Assembly: GCF_017744555.1 (NCBI RefSeq)
Contig: NZ_JAGIBD010000034.1
Span: forward strand, 1 to 36,294
Source: Cellulomonas sp.
GTDB lineage: Bacteria > Actinomycetota > Actinomycetes > Actinomycetales > Cellulomonadaceae
Direction of reading: 5' to 3'
DNA: 36,294 nt
The translations under genes were made by a program, and so were the position numbers. Positions 7,693-15,475 of this stretch are shown one piece after another. Under the pieces are notes generated by a model. That model made no database searches. It had not been told where the DNA came from and saw only the letters and a program-made list of their open reading frames with translations. The first letter of the stretch is position 1; every line of letters starts with the position of its first letter.

Positions 7693-9153
7693 ATGGAAGT
7701 GATCTATCAGACCGGCGGAGTCCGCAAGGTCGTCAATCCGGCACTTCTCGTGATCGCGTGCGATCCGCGCGCCCTCGAACCGGTGATGGACTACACCCCG
7801 CACGAGCGCGCGCTGCTCGACTCGCTCCAGAACTTCACCTTCTACACGACGTGCCTGCGGGTCTATCCGCGCACGGCGCAGGAGCGGGTCGTCATCCTCG
7901 CTCCCGACATCGTCGAGTCGCAGACGGGTCTCGTGCAGGGGTACCGCAACGAGACCGCCAAGCAATGGGGCCTTCCGGTCGCGAACGCCGCCGCGACCAA
8001 CGTCGTCACGACGTACCAGATGGTCGGGGTCGGCGGCCCGTCGGATCCCGCCACGCTCGCCGCACAGCGGGACGCGTTCCTGGACAGCCCGCCGTCGTGG
8101 TGGCCCTTCCAGCCGGGCCGGTACGAGATCGTGCAGGTCGACGAGGACCAGGACGGCGACATCCACCCGGCCGTGAACCCGCTCGCGACGCCGTACTTCG
8201 ACCAGTTCACGTTCGACGCCCTCGCGGCCGGGGCTCCGTGGCGATGGCTCGACCTGCAGGGCGAGAACGACACGGTGTACGTCCACGCGTCGACGTGCTT
8301 CGAGTCCGTCCTGCACTGCTGGTCGTACCTGAACATCCTGCTCGGCGCGAAGCCCGAGCTGCTGTCGGCGGCCAAGGACAGCGCGATCGTCGTCATCGGT
8401 GCCGGCGTGAGCGGGCTGCTGTTCGCGCAGCGCTTCATCGACGCGGGCTACCGGAACGTCACGCTGCTGGAGCAGACGAACCGCTTCGCCGGCAAGACGC
8501 ACTCGCTGCAGGTGCCGGACCAGGGCGGCACGTCGATCGCCGAGCTCGGCACGTGCTACCTGTCGCCGGCGTACGACGACATGGTGCAGGCACTCTCCGA
8601 GTTCACCGTCGGCAACGCCCGGATACCCGTCGCGCACGGGACCGGACGGGGAATCGTCGTCGGCGACACGGTCATGTCGTTCGGCGACTACGGGCTCATG
8701 GTCGCCTGTCAGTACCTGGGTTACGGGTGGCCGTGCAGCCAGGCGGACCAGGATCTCGCCTACCTCGAGCTCGTGAAGGCCGCCGGGATCTACGTCGCCC
8801 TGCGTTTCGAGATCTTCGGCACCGTCGACGGCGTCATGCCGGTCTCGAGGCCCGCCGGCGACCCGTACGGCATCTTCTCGAAGACCTTCGCGCAGTATCT
8901 CGACGACAACGGCATGGGCGCACTGACGGGCTATCTGATCTACGCCTACCAGGTGCAGGGGTACGGCGACCTCGACAAGATCCCCGCGTACTACGGACTC
9001 GTCTGGGTCACGCCGGACATGGCGTGGCCGTTCGGCGAGACGAGCGGCGTCACGGCGTGGGCGAAGGGCTGGGAGGACGTCTGGGACCAGATGGTCGCGA
9101 AGCGCCGGCTGAACATCCAGCTGAACACCGAGGTGATCGCGATCCGCCGCTGA
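7693..9153 (+). CDS. FAD-dependent amine-oxidase-like protein with swapped (circularly permuted) halves
   Basis: A 486-aa flavoprotein-like sequence. The FAD Rossmann motif, which begins normal members of this family, is at residues 232-241 (IVVIGAGVSG) and is followed by NVTLLEQTNRFAGKTHSL and AELGTCYLSPAYDD. The protein ends at LNIQLNTEVIAIRR, where a normal oxidase is only half finished. The missing second half is at the start: VIYQTGGVRKV, ALLVIACDPRALEPVMDYTP and the usual C-terminal end TVYVHASTCFESVLHCWSYL (about 195-214). Placing 231-486 before 1-217 gives a normal order. ATG 7693 is preceded by CAGGGGG; the frame upstream (RGPHD) would join smoothly to the end (IAIRR). No signal peptide is seen. 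Substrate is unknown; a LacI regulator follows. Confidence 0.8.
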   Translation: MEVIYQTGGVRKVVNPALLVIACDPRALEPVMDYTPHERALLDSLQNFTFYTTCLRVYPRTAQERVVILAPDIVESQTGLVQGYRNETAKQWGLPVANAAATNVVTTYQMVGVGGPSDPATLAAQRDAFLDSPPSWWPFQPGRYEIVQVDEDQDGDIHPAVNPLATPYFDQFTFDALAAGAPWRWLDLQGENDTVYVHASTCFESVLHCWSYLNILLGAKPELLSAAKDSAIVVIGAGVSGLLFAQRFIDAGYRNVTLLEQTNRFAGKTHSLQVPDQGGTSIAELGTCYLSPAYDDMVQALSEFTVGNARIPVAHGTGRGIVVGDTVMSFGDYGLMVACQYLGYGWPCSQADQDLAYLELVKAAGIYVALRFEIFGTVDGVMPVSRPAGDPYGIFSKTFAQYLDDNGMGALTGYLIYAYQVQGYGDLDKIPAYYGLVWVTPDMAWPFGETSGVTAWAKGWEDVWDQMVAKRRLNIQLNTEVIAIRR

Positions 9154-9202
9154 CCCTGCATGATGGGGCCGTGCCGCTGGACCGCCTGCCCGTCGAGGTC
9201 GC

Positions 9203-10201
9203 ATGTCACGGGTGACGATCTCCGACGTCGCTCGCGCCGCTGGCGTGTCCGTGGCGACCGTGTCGAAGGTGCTCAACGCGCGGGACGGGGTCGCCCCGTC
9301 GACGTCGACCCACGTGATGAGCGTGATCGAGCAGCTCGGCTACGAGTCGAGCCTGGTGGCCCGCGGGATGCGGTCGCGTCGCACGCACGTCATCGGGATC
9401 CTCGCCGGGGAGTTCGAGCCGTTCTCCTCGGAGATCTTCAAGGGTGCGGCAGCCGCCCTGAGCGACACCGGGTACGAGCTGCTCGCCTACACCAGCGGTG
9501 TCCGGGGCGGCGGCGCGGGCTGGGAGCGGCGGTTCCTGTCCCGGCTGAGCGGCACCCTGATCGACGGTGCGGTGCTGGTCACGCCTGCGACCGCACCGGT
9601 GGACGTCGACGTCCCGGTCGTCGCGATCGACGCGGCCGCGGGCCCGTCCGGACAGCCCGGCGTCGACTCGGACAGCCTCGGGGGCGCGATGCTCGCCACC
9701 GAGCACCTGCTCGGGCTCGGCCACCGCCGGATCGGCTTCATCGGCGGCCGACCTGACCTGTACCACTGGTCCCGTGTGCGTGAGCACGGCTTCCGGACGG
9801 CGATGGCCGCGGCGGGCGTTCGCGTCGACGAGTCGCTCCTGCTGACCGACGACTACGGGCGGGGCTCCGTCGTGGCGGCGCTGCGGGCGCTGCTGTCCCG
9901 CGAGGACCGCCCCACCGCGATCTTCGCCGCGTACGACGTGTCGGCGATCGCCGCCGTCGACGTCGCGCGCGACCTCGGTCTGCGCGTGCCGGACGATCTG
10001 TCGGTCGTGGGCTTCAGCGACATCCCGGAGTCCGCGCAGACCGACCCGCCGCTCACGACGGTCAGCCAGTCGATCCAGGAGATGGGGGCCGCGGCGGTGC
10101 GGTTGCTGACCGGTCTGCTCGACGGGGCGGCCCCGGACGAGGCGCACGTGCGGCTCGCGACCTCTCTCGTGCTCCGCCGGTCGACCTCGGCGCCGCGCTG
10201 A
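9203..10201 (+). CDS. LacI family transcriptional regulator
   Basis: A 332-aa LacI/GalR repressor. The DNA-binding headpiece is complete: VTISDVARAAGVSVATVSKVLN with the hinge SSLVARGMRSRRTHVIGIL (residues about 3-65). A periplasmic-binding-protein-like sensor domain follows (LLGLGHRRIGFIGGRPD, PTAIFAAYDVSAIAAVDVARDLGLRVPDDLSVVGFSD, PLTTVSQSIQEMGAAAVRLL). The ligand is probably a sugar, but cannot be named. It lies just upstream of the expansin-CBM2 gene, whose leader holds a LacI-like palindrome at 10253-10264. A matching site precedes the CE1-CBM2 gene, so this repressor may govern both (inference). A 7-bp hairpin at 10191-10210 overlaps its stop and could be a weak terminator. Confidence 0.95.
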   Translation: MSRVTISDVARAAGVSVATVSKVLNARDGVAPSTSTHVMSVIEQLGYESSLVARGMRSRRTHVIGILAGEFEPFSSEIFKGAAAALSDTGYELLAYTSGVRGGGAGWERRFLSRLSGTLIDGAVLVTPATAPVDVDVPVVAIDAAAGPSGQPGVDSDSLGGAMLATEHLLGLGHRRIGFIGGRPDLYHWSRVREHGFRTAMAAAGVRVDESLLLTDDYGRGSVVAALRALLSREDRPTAIFAAYDVSAIAAVDVARDLGLRVPDDLSVVGFSDIPESAQTDPPLTTVSQSIQEMGAAAVRLLTGLLDGAAPDEAHVRLATSLVLRRSTSAPR

Positions 10202-10252
10202 CGCGCGGCGGGCACAGCGTGCGCGCTCAGGTCGGACCACTCTGGTGAGCTC

Positions 10253-10264
10253 GTAAACGATTCG
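10253..10264. promoter_or_regulatory. Putative LacI-type operator upstream of the expansin-CBM2 gene
   Basis: GTAAACGATTCG has the AA-n-CG-n-TT core with central CG typical of LacI-family operators. It lies 66 bases before the expansin ATG and 51 bases after the LacI stop. A near copy, TGAAGCGATTCG, is at 22843-22854 before the other CBM2 gene. Confidence 0.45.
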
Positions 10265-10330
10265 TCGTCCCCCGGAGCGGGCGCGGGAGTGCACAGTCGG
10301 TGCGACCGTCGCGCACCCGGAGGAATCGAC

Positions 10331-11677
10331 ATGGCCAGGCAGAGGAACGTCCGTTCGTGGAGCCGTGTGCTCGCTGTGCTGCTGGCGGGCGCCTGGCTGG
10401 TCGCGGCGCAGGCGCCGGCCGACGCGATCAACCCCGGCGGCGAGCCCGCGCCCGTGACCGGCAACGCCACCTGGTTCGACAACCTCGGCTCCCCGTACGG
10501 CGGCTGCGGCCTGCCGCAGGACCAGCTCGAGACGCAGAACTGGATCGCCCTCAACGTCTTCAACACGCCGGGCGACTACGCCATGTACTCCCGGCCGATG
10601 GCCGCGGGCGACCCGAAGATCGGCATGTGGGACAACGGTCACAACTGCGGCCGCTGGGTGCGGGTCTCGATCGGCGACTACTGCACGGGCCTCAACGACG
10701 GCGCCGCCGGGCAGGCGTTCTGCCGCAACGGCGCGTGGGTCTCGGACAAGTACAACGGCGCGACGCTCGACATGCTCGTCGCCGACAGCTGCGGCGACCC
10801 GAACGCGTGGTGCCGTGACGACCCGTACCACCTCGACCTCGCCCACCAGGCCATCAACAGGTTCGTGAAGAACGGCGCCGCCGTCGGCGACCTCGAGCCG
10901 AACCACTGGGGGAACCGCCACGTGACGTGGGAGTTCATCCAGGCGCCGAACTACACCGGCGACATCGAGATCGGGTTCATCCAGGGCTCGGAGAAGTGGT
11001 GGGGCGGCGTCTCGATCAACCACCTGCCCAACGGCATCCACGGCGTCGAGCACTTCACCGACGGCGCGTGGGTCACGACCCCGATGAACACCGACATGGG
11101 GCAGTCCTTCCTGGTCAAGCCGACCACCGCAGGCGGGACCGACTACCGGATCCGGGTCAAGGACGTCACCGGCGCGTACGTCTTCGGCGGTCGCGAGTAC
11201 GCGTTCTCGCTCCCCGCGAGCTGCGGCGGCAAGTGCTCGGCGGCGCGCACCGTCGTCACGTACACGACGTCGGGCGGCGACACGTCGACCCCCACCCCCA
11301 CGCCTACCCCGACGGTCACGCCGACGCCGACCGTCACCCCGACGCCGACCCCGACCCCGACTCCCACCCCGACGCCGACCGGCGGGTCGACCGGGTGCAC
11401 CGCGAGCTTCAAGGTCGTGAACGCATGGTCCGGCGGCTTCCAGGGCGAGGTCACGGTCCAGGCGCGCGCCGCGACCACGTCGTGGAGCGTGAGCTGGCAG
11501 ACGTCGGGCGAGCGGGTGGACCAGGTGTGGAACGGGACGCTGTCGTCGCAGAGCGGTCGCGTCACCGTCCAGAACGTGGCGTGGAACGGTCGGTTGGCCG
11601 CGGGCGGCTCCACGACGTTCGGGATGCTCGGCAGCGGGACACCGCCGTCGCCCGCGCTGACCTGCACCGGCGCCTGA
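10331..11677 (+). CDS. Secreted expansin-like protein with C-terminal CBM2
   Basis: A 448-aa exported protein likely to loosen or bind cellulose without hydrolysing it. Order: signal peptide with a hydrophobic core ending near AQAPADA (about 1-33); an RlpA/double-psi barrel-like domain (NATWFDNLGSPYGGCGLPQ, HNCGRWVRVSIGDYC, LDMLVADSCGD, YHLDL); a second beta domain (about 195-310) like the D2/CBM63 part of expansins; a Pro-Thr linker; and CBM2 (about 350-448) beginning GCTASFKVVNAWSGGFQGEV with surface tryptophans. ATG 10331 has GGAGGA seven bases upstream; the frame is open from 10289 but lacks a signal there. It follows the LacI gene. It is not a classical hydrolase, as no catalytic-acid motif is evident. 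Confidence 0.8.
   Translation: MARQRNVRSWSRVLAVLLAGAWLVAAQAPADAINPGGEPAPVTGNATWFDNLGSPYGGCGLPQDQLETQNWIALNVFNTPGDYAMYSRPMAAGDPKIGMWDNGHNCGRWVRVSIGDYCTGLNDGAAGQAFCRNGAWVSDKYNGATLDMLVADSCGDPNAWCRDDPYHLDLAHQAINRFVKNGAAVGDLEPNHWGNRHVTWEFIQAPNYTGDIEIGFIQGSEKWWGGVSINHLPNGIHGVEHFTDGAWVTTPMNTDMGQSFLVKPTTAGGTDYRIRVKDVTGAYVFGGREYAFSLPASCGGKCSAARTVVTYTTSGGDTSTPTPTPTPTVTPTPTVTPTPTPTPTPTPTPTGGSTGCTASFKVVNAWSGGFQGEVTVQARAATTSWSVSWQTSGERVDQVWNGTLSSQSGRVTVQNVAWNGRLAAGGSTTFGMLGSGTPPSPALTCTGA
11284..11383 (+). repeat. Pro-Thr linker repeat in the expansin-CBM2 gene
   Basis: Imperfect ACCCCG/ACGCCG hexamer repeats encode a (PT)n linker that separates the catalytic-type module from CBM2. This is coding repetitive DNA, prone to slippage. 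Confidence 0.85.
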
Positions 11678-11745
11678 GGTCCGCGCTGTTGCCGCTGCCT
11701 GCGTGGCGCTGACAGGCTGGAGCCCTCGTCAGGCCGGAGGAACCC

Positions 11746-12312
11746 ATGGGCAAGCTGATCTACGCCGCCAACATCTCGCTCGACGGGTACCTGGAGGACG
11801 AGAGCGGGGCCTTCGACTGGTCGGTGCCGGACGAGGAGGTGCACGCCTTCTGGAACGAGCACGAGCGGAAGGTCGGTACGTCGCTCTACGGCCGCCGCAT
11901 GTACGAGACGATGCGCGTCTGGGAGGACGACGACTGGCTGGCTGACGAACCCGCCGTGGTCCGCGAGTACGCGACGATCTGGCGCGACGCCGACAAGGTC
12001 GTCTACTCCACGACGCTCGACGCGGTGACGACGGCGCGGACCCGGATCGAGCGTCGGTTCGACCCCGAGGCGGTGCGACGGCTCAAGGAGGAGTCGAGCG
12101 CTGACGTGAGCGTCGGCGGCGCGACCCTCGGCGCCGAGGCGTTCCGGCACGGCCTGGTCGACGAGTGCGTGCTGCTCCTGTGCCCGGTGGTCGTGGGTGG
12201 CGGGAAGCCGGCCCTGCCGCGAGGCGTGCGGCTCGACCTGGAGCTGCTGGACCACCGGCGGTTCGCCAACGGCGTGATCTCCCTGCACCACGCGGTACGC
12301 GGCGCCACCTGA
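11746..12312 (+). CDS. Dihydrofolate-reductase-like protein (RibD C-terminal domain family)
   Basis: A 188-aa protein of the RibD_C/DHFR-like fold, an NADPH-dependent reductase family that includes many stand-alone actinobacterial proteins of unknown substrate. Signs are the opening KLIYAANISLDGYLED, the nucleotide-binding TSLYGRRMYETM, VVYSTTL, the glycine-rich DVSVGGATLGAEAFRHGLVDE and the C-terminal LCPVVVGGGKPAL. It should not be called folA: canonical DHFR motifs are lacking. GGAGG lies just before ATG 11746. It sits alone between the expansin and tyrosinase genes on the same strand, with gaps of 68 and about 200 bases. Confidence 0.88.
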   Translation: MGKLIYAANISLDGYLEDESGAFDWSVPDEEVHAFWNEHERKVGTSLYGRRMYETMRVWEDDDWLADEPAVVREYATIWRDADKVVYSTTLDAVTTARTRIERRFDPEAVRRLKEESSADVSVGGATLGAEAFRHGLVDECVLLLCPVVVGGGKPALPRGVRLDLELLDHRRFANGVISLHHAVRGAT

Positions 12313-12509
12313 CGCCCGGCCGCGTCTACGCTGGAGGAGGTCGGAGGCGCCGTCAGGGGTGTGGTCGCGTCGAACCGGCCGAGAGCCCTGATCGTCGTCG
12401 AGCCCACCGCGCCCGCCGCCGTGCGCACCGGTTCGCCGACCACCTCCGCACGTGGTGCCGCCCCGGGGGGTGCGGTGCCGTCGTCCTCGACCGGAAGAGT
12501 CGATGCCGC

Positions 12510-13793
12510 ATGCCGATCCGACGGAACCTGACGACCCTGTCCGACGACGACCTCGACGCCTGCGTGCAGGCGATCCTCGCGCTCAAGGCTGCAGGCGAGT
12601 ACGACGAGTTCGTCACGGCGCACGCGACGGCGACGATGCGCACACCGCAGCAGGCGCACATGAGTCCGATGTTCCTGCCCTGGCACCGCCAGTTCGTGCG
12701 GGCGTTCGAGCTCGCCCTCGGCCCGTCGTTCGCGCTGCCGTACTGGGACTGGGCCGCCGACCAGGCGCTCCCCGACCCGACGAAGGGGAAGATCTGGGAC
12801 GACGACTTCATGGGTGGTGAGGGCGACCCGGTGACGACCGGCCCGTTCCGCCAGGGTCAGTGGACGCTCGCGGGCGGAGGGCCTCTCGTGCGCGCCTTCG
12901 GGTCGCCGCCGATGACGTTGCCCTCCGCCGCCGACGTCGACGCGGCGCTCGCGGTGAACGTGTACGACGCTCCCCCGTGGAACGACGTCGCGATGGCGGC
13001 CATGGGGTACGAGAGCTTCCGGAACCAGCTCGAAGGCTGGCTGCTGAAACCGACGCAGGCCTTCCAGCCGCAGCTGCACAACAGGGTCCACGTGTGGGTC
13101 GGCGGCTCCATGGACAACATGGAGACGTCACCCAACGACCCGGTCTTCTTCCTGCACCATGCGAACATCGACCGCATCTGGAGCCGGTGGCAGGCGATGC
13201 ACCCGACCTCCGGGTACCTGCCGGCCGCCGGCGTCCCGGGTGTCAGCGCGGGCGACGTCATGTGGCCGTGGGACGTCGCGGGGTCGGTGGTGACCCCGGA
13301 CGACGTGCTCTCCACCAACCTGCTCGGGTACGTCTACGACAGCGAGATCCAGCGCAGCGCCACCGCCGGTGGCCCGCACGGCGACGCGTTCGACGACTCG
13401 ACCACGATCGAGTTCATCCCCGCGATCATCAACTCGGTGAGCGCGACCTGGAACACGGTGATCACGAGCCTGTCCACGAACTACAAGTACGACGGGCCGG
13501 CGCCGCACGGGACGCCAGTCTCGGACCACTCGGGCAGCGTGACGGTCCCGCCCCACCAGACGATCCAGGCGATCACCGTGTACACCCACAAGGACCACGA
13601 CAAGACGGGGGTCGCGGCGCTCTCGATCGAGGTCTCCGGCCAGCCCGCGCAGCTGCTCGGCCCGGCTCAGACCACCGCGGGGCAACGGTTCGCCGCGCCC
13701 CCGGGCACCTACATCGCCGGCTTCGTGGGCCGGGCGAGCAACCGCATCTACTCGCTCGGCGTGGTGGCGCTCCCGATGCAGCAGGGCTTCTGA
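12510..13793 (+). CDS. Tyrosinase (type-3 copper) with an extra C-terminal domain
   Basis: A 427-aa type-3 copper enzyme expected to hydroxylate monophenols and oxidise diphenols to quinones. CuA ligands are H38 (FVTAHATAT), H50 (QQAHMSPMF) and H59 (LPWHRQFVRAFE). CuB ligands are H190 and H194 (LHNRVHVW) and H216/H217 in FFLHHANIDRIW. After about residue 300 comes a domain of roughly 120 residues, not part of bacterial MelC2, whose end (TYIAGFVGRASNRIYSLGVVAL) recalls a jacalin-like lectin. No signal peptide and no melC1 caddie gene is nearby. ATG 12510 follows GGAAG; the frame is open upstream without homology. The stop lies in the 14-bp palindrome 13790-13803, shared with the convergent GNAT stop. 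Confidence 0.9.
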   Translation: MPIRRNLTTLSDDDLDACVQAILALKAAGEYDEFVTAHATATMRTPQQAHMSPMFLPWHRQFVRAFELALGPSFALPYWDWAADQALPDPTKGKIWDDDFMGGEGDPVTTGPFRQGQWTLAGGGPLVRAFGSPPMTLPSAADVDAALAVNVYDAPPWNDVAMAAMGYESFRNQLEGWLLKPTQAFQPQLHNRVHVWVGGSMDNMETSPNDPVFFLHHANIDRIWSRWQAMHPTSGYLPAAGVPGVSAGDVMWPWDVAGSVVTPDDVLSTNLLGYVYDSEIQRSATAGGPHGDAFDDSTTIEFIPAIINSVSATWNTVITSLSTNYKYDGPAPHGTPVSDHSGSVTVPPHQTIQAITVYTHKDHDKTGVAALSIEVSGQPAQLLGPAQTTAGQRFAAPPGTYIAGFVGRASNRIYSLGVVALPMQQGF

Positions 13794-13799
13794 CGGACG

Positions 13800-14390
13800 T
13801 CAGGACCGGAGCGCCTGCCGCGCCTCCCACTGCTCCCGGGTGATCTCGTACCGGTAGCCACCGAGCTCGGCGCCCTCGACCGCGAGCATGTCGTCGGGCG
13901 TCTCGAGCGCCTCCGTCACCGTCATCACCACCTTCTCCATGACGTGCTGCGACGCCGTGTTCAGCGCCATCGTCGCGCCCCAGACGACGCGCACGCCGAG
14001 GTCGGTGAACGCCTTCGTCACGAGCGCCGACGACACCTCGGTCGCGTACCCGCTCCCCCAGGCGTCCTGCCGCAGCCGGTAGCCGAGCTCGACCTCGTCG
14101 AGCGGCCCGTCCCGCTCGGGGCGCAGGCAGAACCACCCGACGAACGCGTCGCCCGCCGTCTCGTAGGCCGCGAAGAGGCCGAATGCTCCCGCCCAGCGGT
14201 CGTAGCCGGCGAGGATGCTCGGCAGGTCGCGCTCGCGGACCAGCTCGGGTGCGGTCGGCTCGCCTCCCGAGAGGAAGCGCATGACGGCGGGGTCGCTGTC
14301 GAGCTCGATGAGCAGGTCGGCGTCGTCGGCGCCGAACCGGCGCAGGGTCACGCGGTCCGTCTGCAGGTAGGCGGTCACGACGGTCAGCAT
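13800..14390 (-). CDS. GNAT family N-acetyltransferase
   Basis: A 196-aa acetyltransferase of the RimJ/RimL-like group. TDRVTLRRFGADDADLLIELDSDPAVMRFL is the usual N-terminal half of such proteins, with the acetyl-CoA loop at RQDAWGSGYATEV and the C-terminal block at ALNTASQHVMEKVVM. The acceptor is unknown. ATG 14390 is taken as start; a GTG at 14378 (VTAYLQTDRV) is also possible, and neither has a strong Shine-Dalgarno site. It converges on tyrosinase with stops only seven bases apart and lies downstream of the hydrolase on the same strand. Confidence 0.85.
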   Translation of the reverse strand: MLTVVTAYLQTDRVTLRRFGADDADLLIELDSDPAVMRFLSGGEPTAPELVRERDLPSILAGYDRWAGAFGLFAAYETAGDAFVGWFCLRPERDGPLDEVELGYRLRQDAWGSGYATEVSSALVTKAFTDLGVRVVWGATMALNTASQHVMEKVVMTVTEALETPDDMLAVEGAELGGYRYEITREQWEARQALRS

Positions 14391-14458
14391 GCCGGACCGG
14401 CGCGCCCGCGCCCTCCCGATAACTCTCGACCTGAGCGGCGAGCTCGGCTCGAGCTCAC

Positions 14459-15421
14459 TCAGCCACGCCCCTGCGCGTCCCGCTGCGCGAGCCACGTGAG
14501 GATCGTGTCGGTCGTCTCGTCGGGCCGCTCCTGCTGGATCCAGTGGCCGCTGTCGAGCGTGACCACGTCGACGAGCGGCACGAGCTCGCTCAGCCTCTCC
14601 GACCTCAGCACCGCGTCCCGTTCGCCGTAGACCATCAGCGCGGGCTGCCGGACCACCGGGTCCACGTCTCCCAGCAGGTGCCAGTTGCGGTCGAGGTTGC
14701 GGTACCAGTTGATGCTGCCCGTGAACCCCGTCCGCTCGAAGGCGTCGACGAAGACCGCCAGCTCGGTGTCGCTCATGAGCGGCTCGCCGAGCGGGGCCTG
14801 CGCCCGGGCGAGGTCGATCATCGTCATGCCCGGCCGCGGCGGTCCGACGGGCAGGTCCTTGCGGAACAGGTTGCTCAGGAACCGGTGCGTGTTGTCGTCG
14901 AGCACGGCGTCCGCGACGCCCGGCCGGCGGTTGAAGTGGACGAAGTAGAAGTCGCCGCCGAGCGCCTCCTCCATGACCTCGACCCAGGGCCGCTCACCGC
15001 GCTCCTGGTACGGCAGGCTCAGGTTGACCACGGCGTTGACGCGGCTCGGGTGCAGCACGGCCAGGGCCCAGACGACGAAGGCACCCCAGTCGTGGCCGAC
15101 GAACGTCGCGTCCTGGTACCCGTAGTGGTCGAGCAGCCCGACGAGGTCGCCCGTGAGGTGCGTGATGTCGTAGTCCGTCACCTCCGACGGGACCGACGAG
15201 CGCCCGTAGCCGCGCTGGTTCGGGACGATGACGTGGTACCCCGCCGCGACGAGGGCGGGCACCTGGTGTCGCCAGGAGTAGGCGTGCTCGGGCCAGCCGT
15301 GGCAGAGCACGACGGGCCGTCCGGCGTTCTCGCGGCCCGCCTCGAACACCTCGAGGGTGATGCCGTTGACGCGGACGAGGGTGGGCTCGGGGAAGTCGAT
15401 CGGTGAGGTCATGCCGGCCAT
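14459..15421 (-). CDS. Alpha/beta hydrolase, epoxide-hydrolase-like
   Basis: A 320-aa alpha/beta hydrolase. The oxyanion motif is HGWPEHAYSWRHQ, the nucleophile elbow is FVGHDWGAF (Asp, as in epoxide hydrolases and haloalkane dehalogenases), and the base is in LDSGHWIQQERPDE. A cap-domain tyrosine in INWYRNLDRNW points to epoxide hydrolase rather than dehalogenase. The product would be a diol; the natural substrate is unknown. Start could be ATG 15421 or ATG 15412; neither has a good ribosome site, though AGGAGG lies further upstream. It is divergent from the WYL regulator at 15476 across a 54-base gap containing a palindromic operator, so it is probably that regulator's target. Confidence 0.88.
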   Translation of the reverse strand: MAGMTSPIDFPEPTLVRVNGITLEVFEAGRENAGRPVVLCHGWPEHAYSWRHQVPALVAAGYHVIVPNQRGYGRSSVPSEVTDYDITHLTGDLVGLLDHYGYQDATFVGHDWGAFVVWALAVLHPSRVNAVVNLSLPYQERGERPWVEVMEEALGGDFYFVHFNRRPGVADAVLDDNTHRFLSNLFRKDLPVGPPRPGMTMIDLARAQAPLGEPLMSDTELAVFVDAFERTGFTGSINWYRNLDRNWHLLGDVDPVVRQPALMVYGERDAVLRSERLSELVPLVDVVTLDSGHWIQQERPDETTDTILTWLAQRDAQGRG

Positions 15422-15434
15422 CCTGGCGACCCAT

Positions 15435-15455
15435 ACCGGTCACCTCCTGACCGGT
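15435..15455. promoter_or_regulatory. Operator-like palindrome between the hydrolase and WYL regulator genes
   Basis: Perfect 8-bp arms ACCGGTCA (15435-15442) and TGACCGGT (15448-15455) are separated by 5 bases. A third half-site TGACCGGT at 15470-15477 overlaps the GTG start of the WYL regulator. The core GGTCA-N5-TGACC recurs at the other WYL regulator (34264-34290), which supports recognition by this regulator family. Confidence 0.65.
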
Positions 15456-15475
15456 TTCTCTGCGAGTCTTGACCG

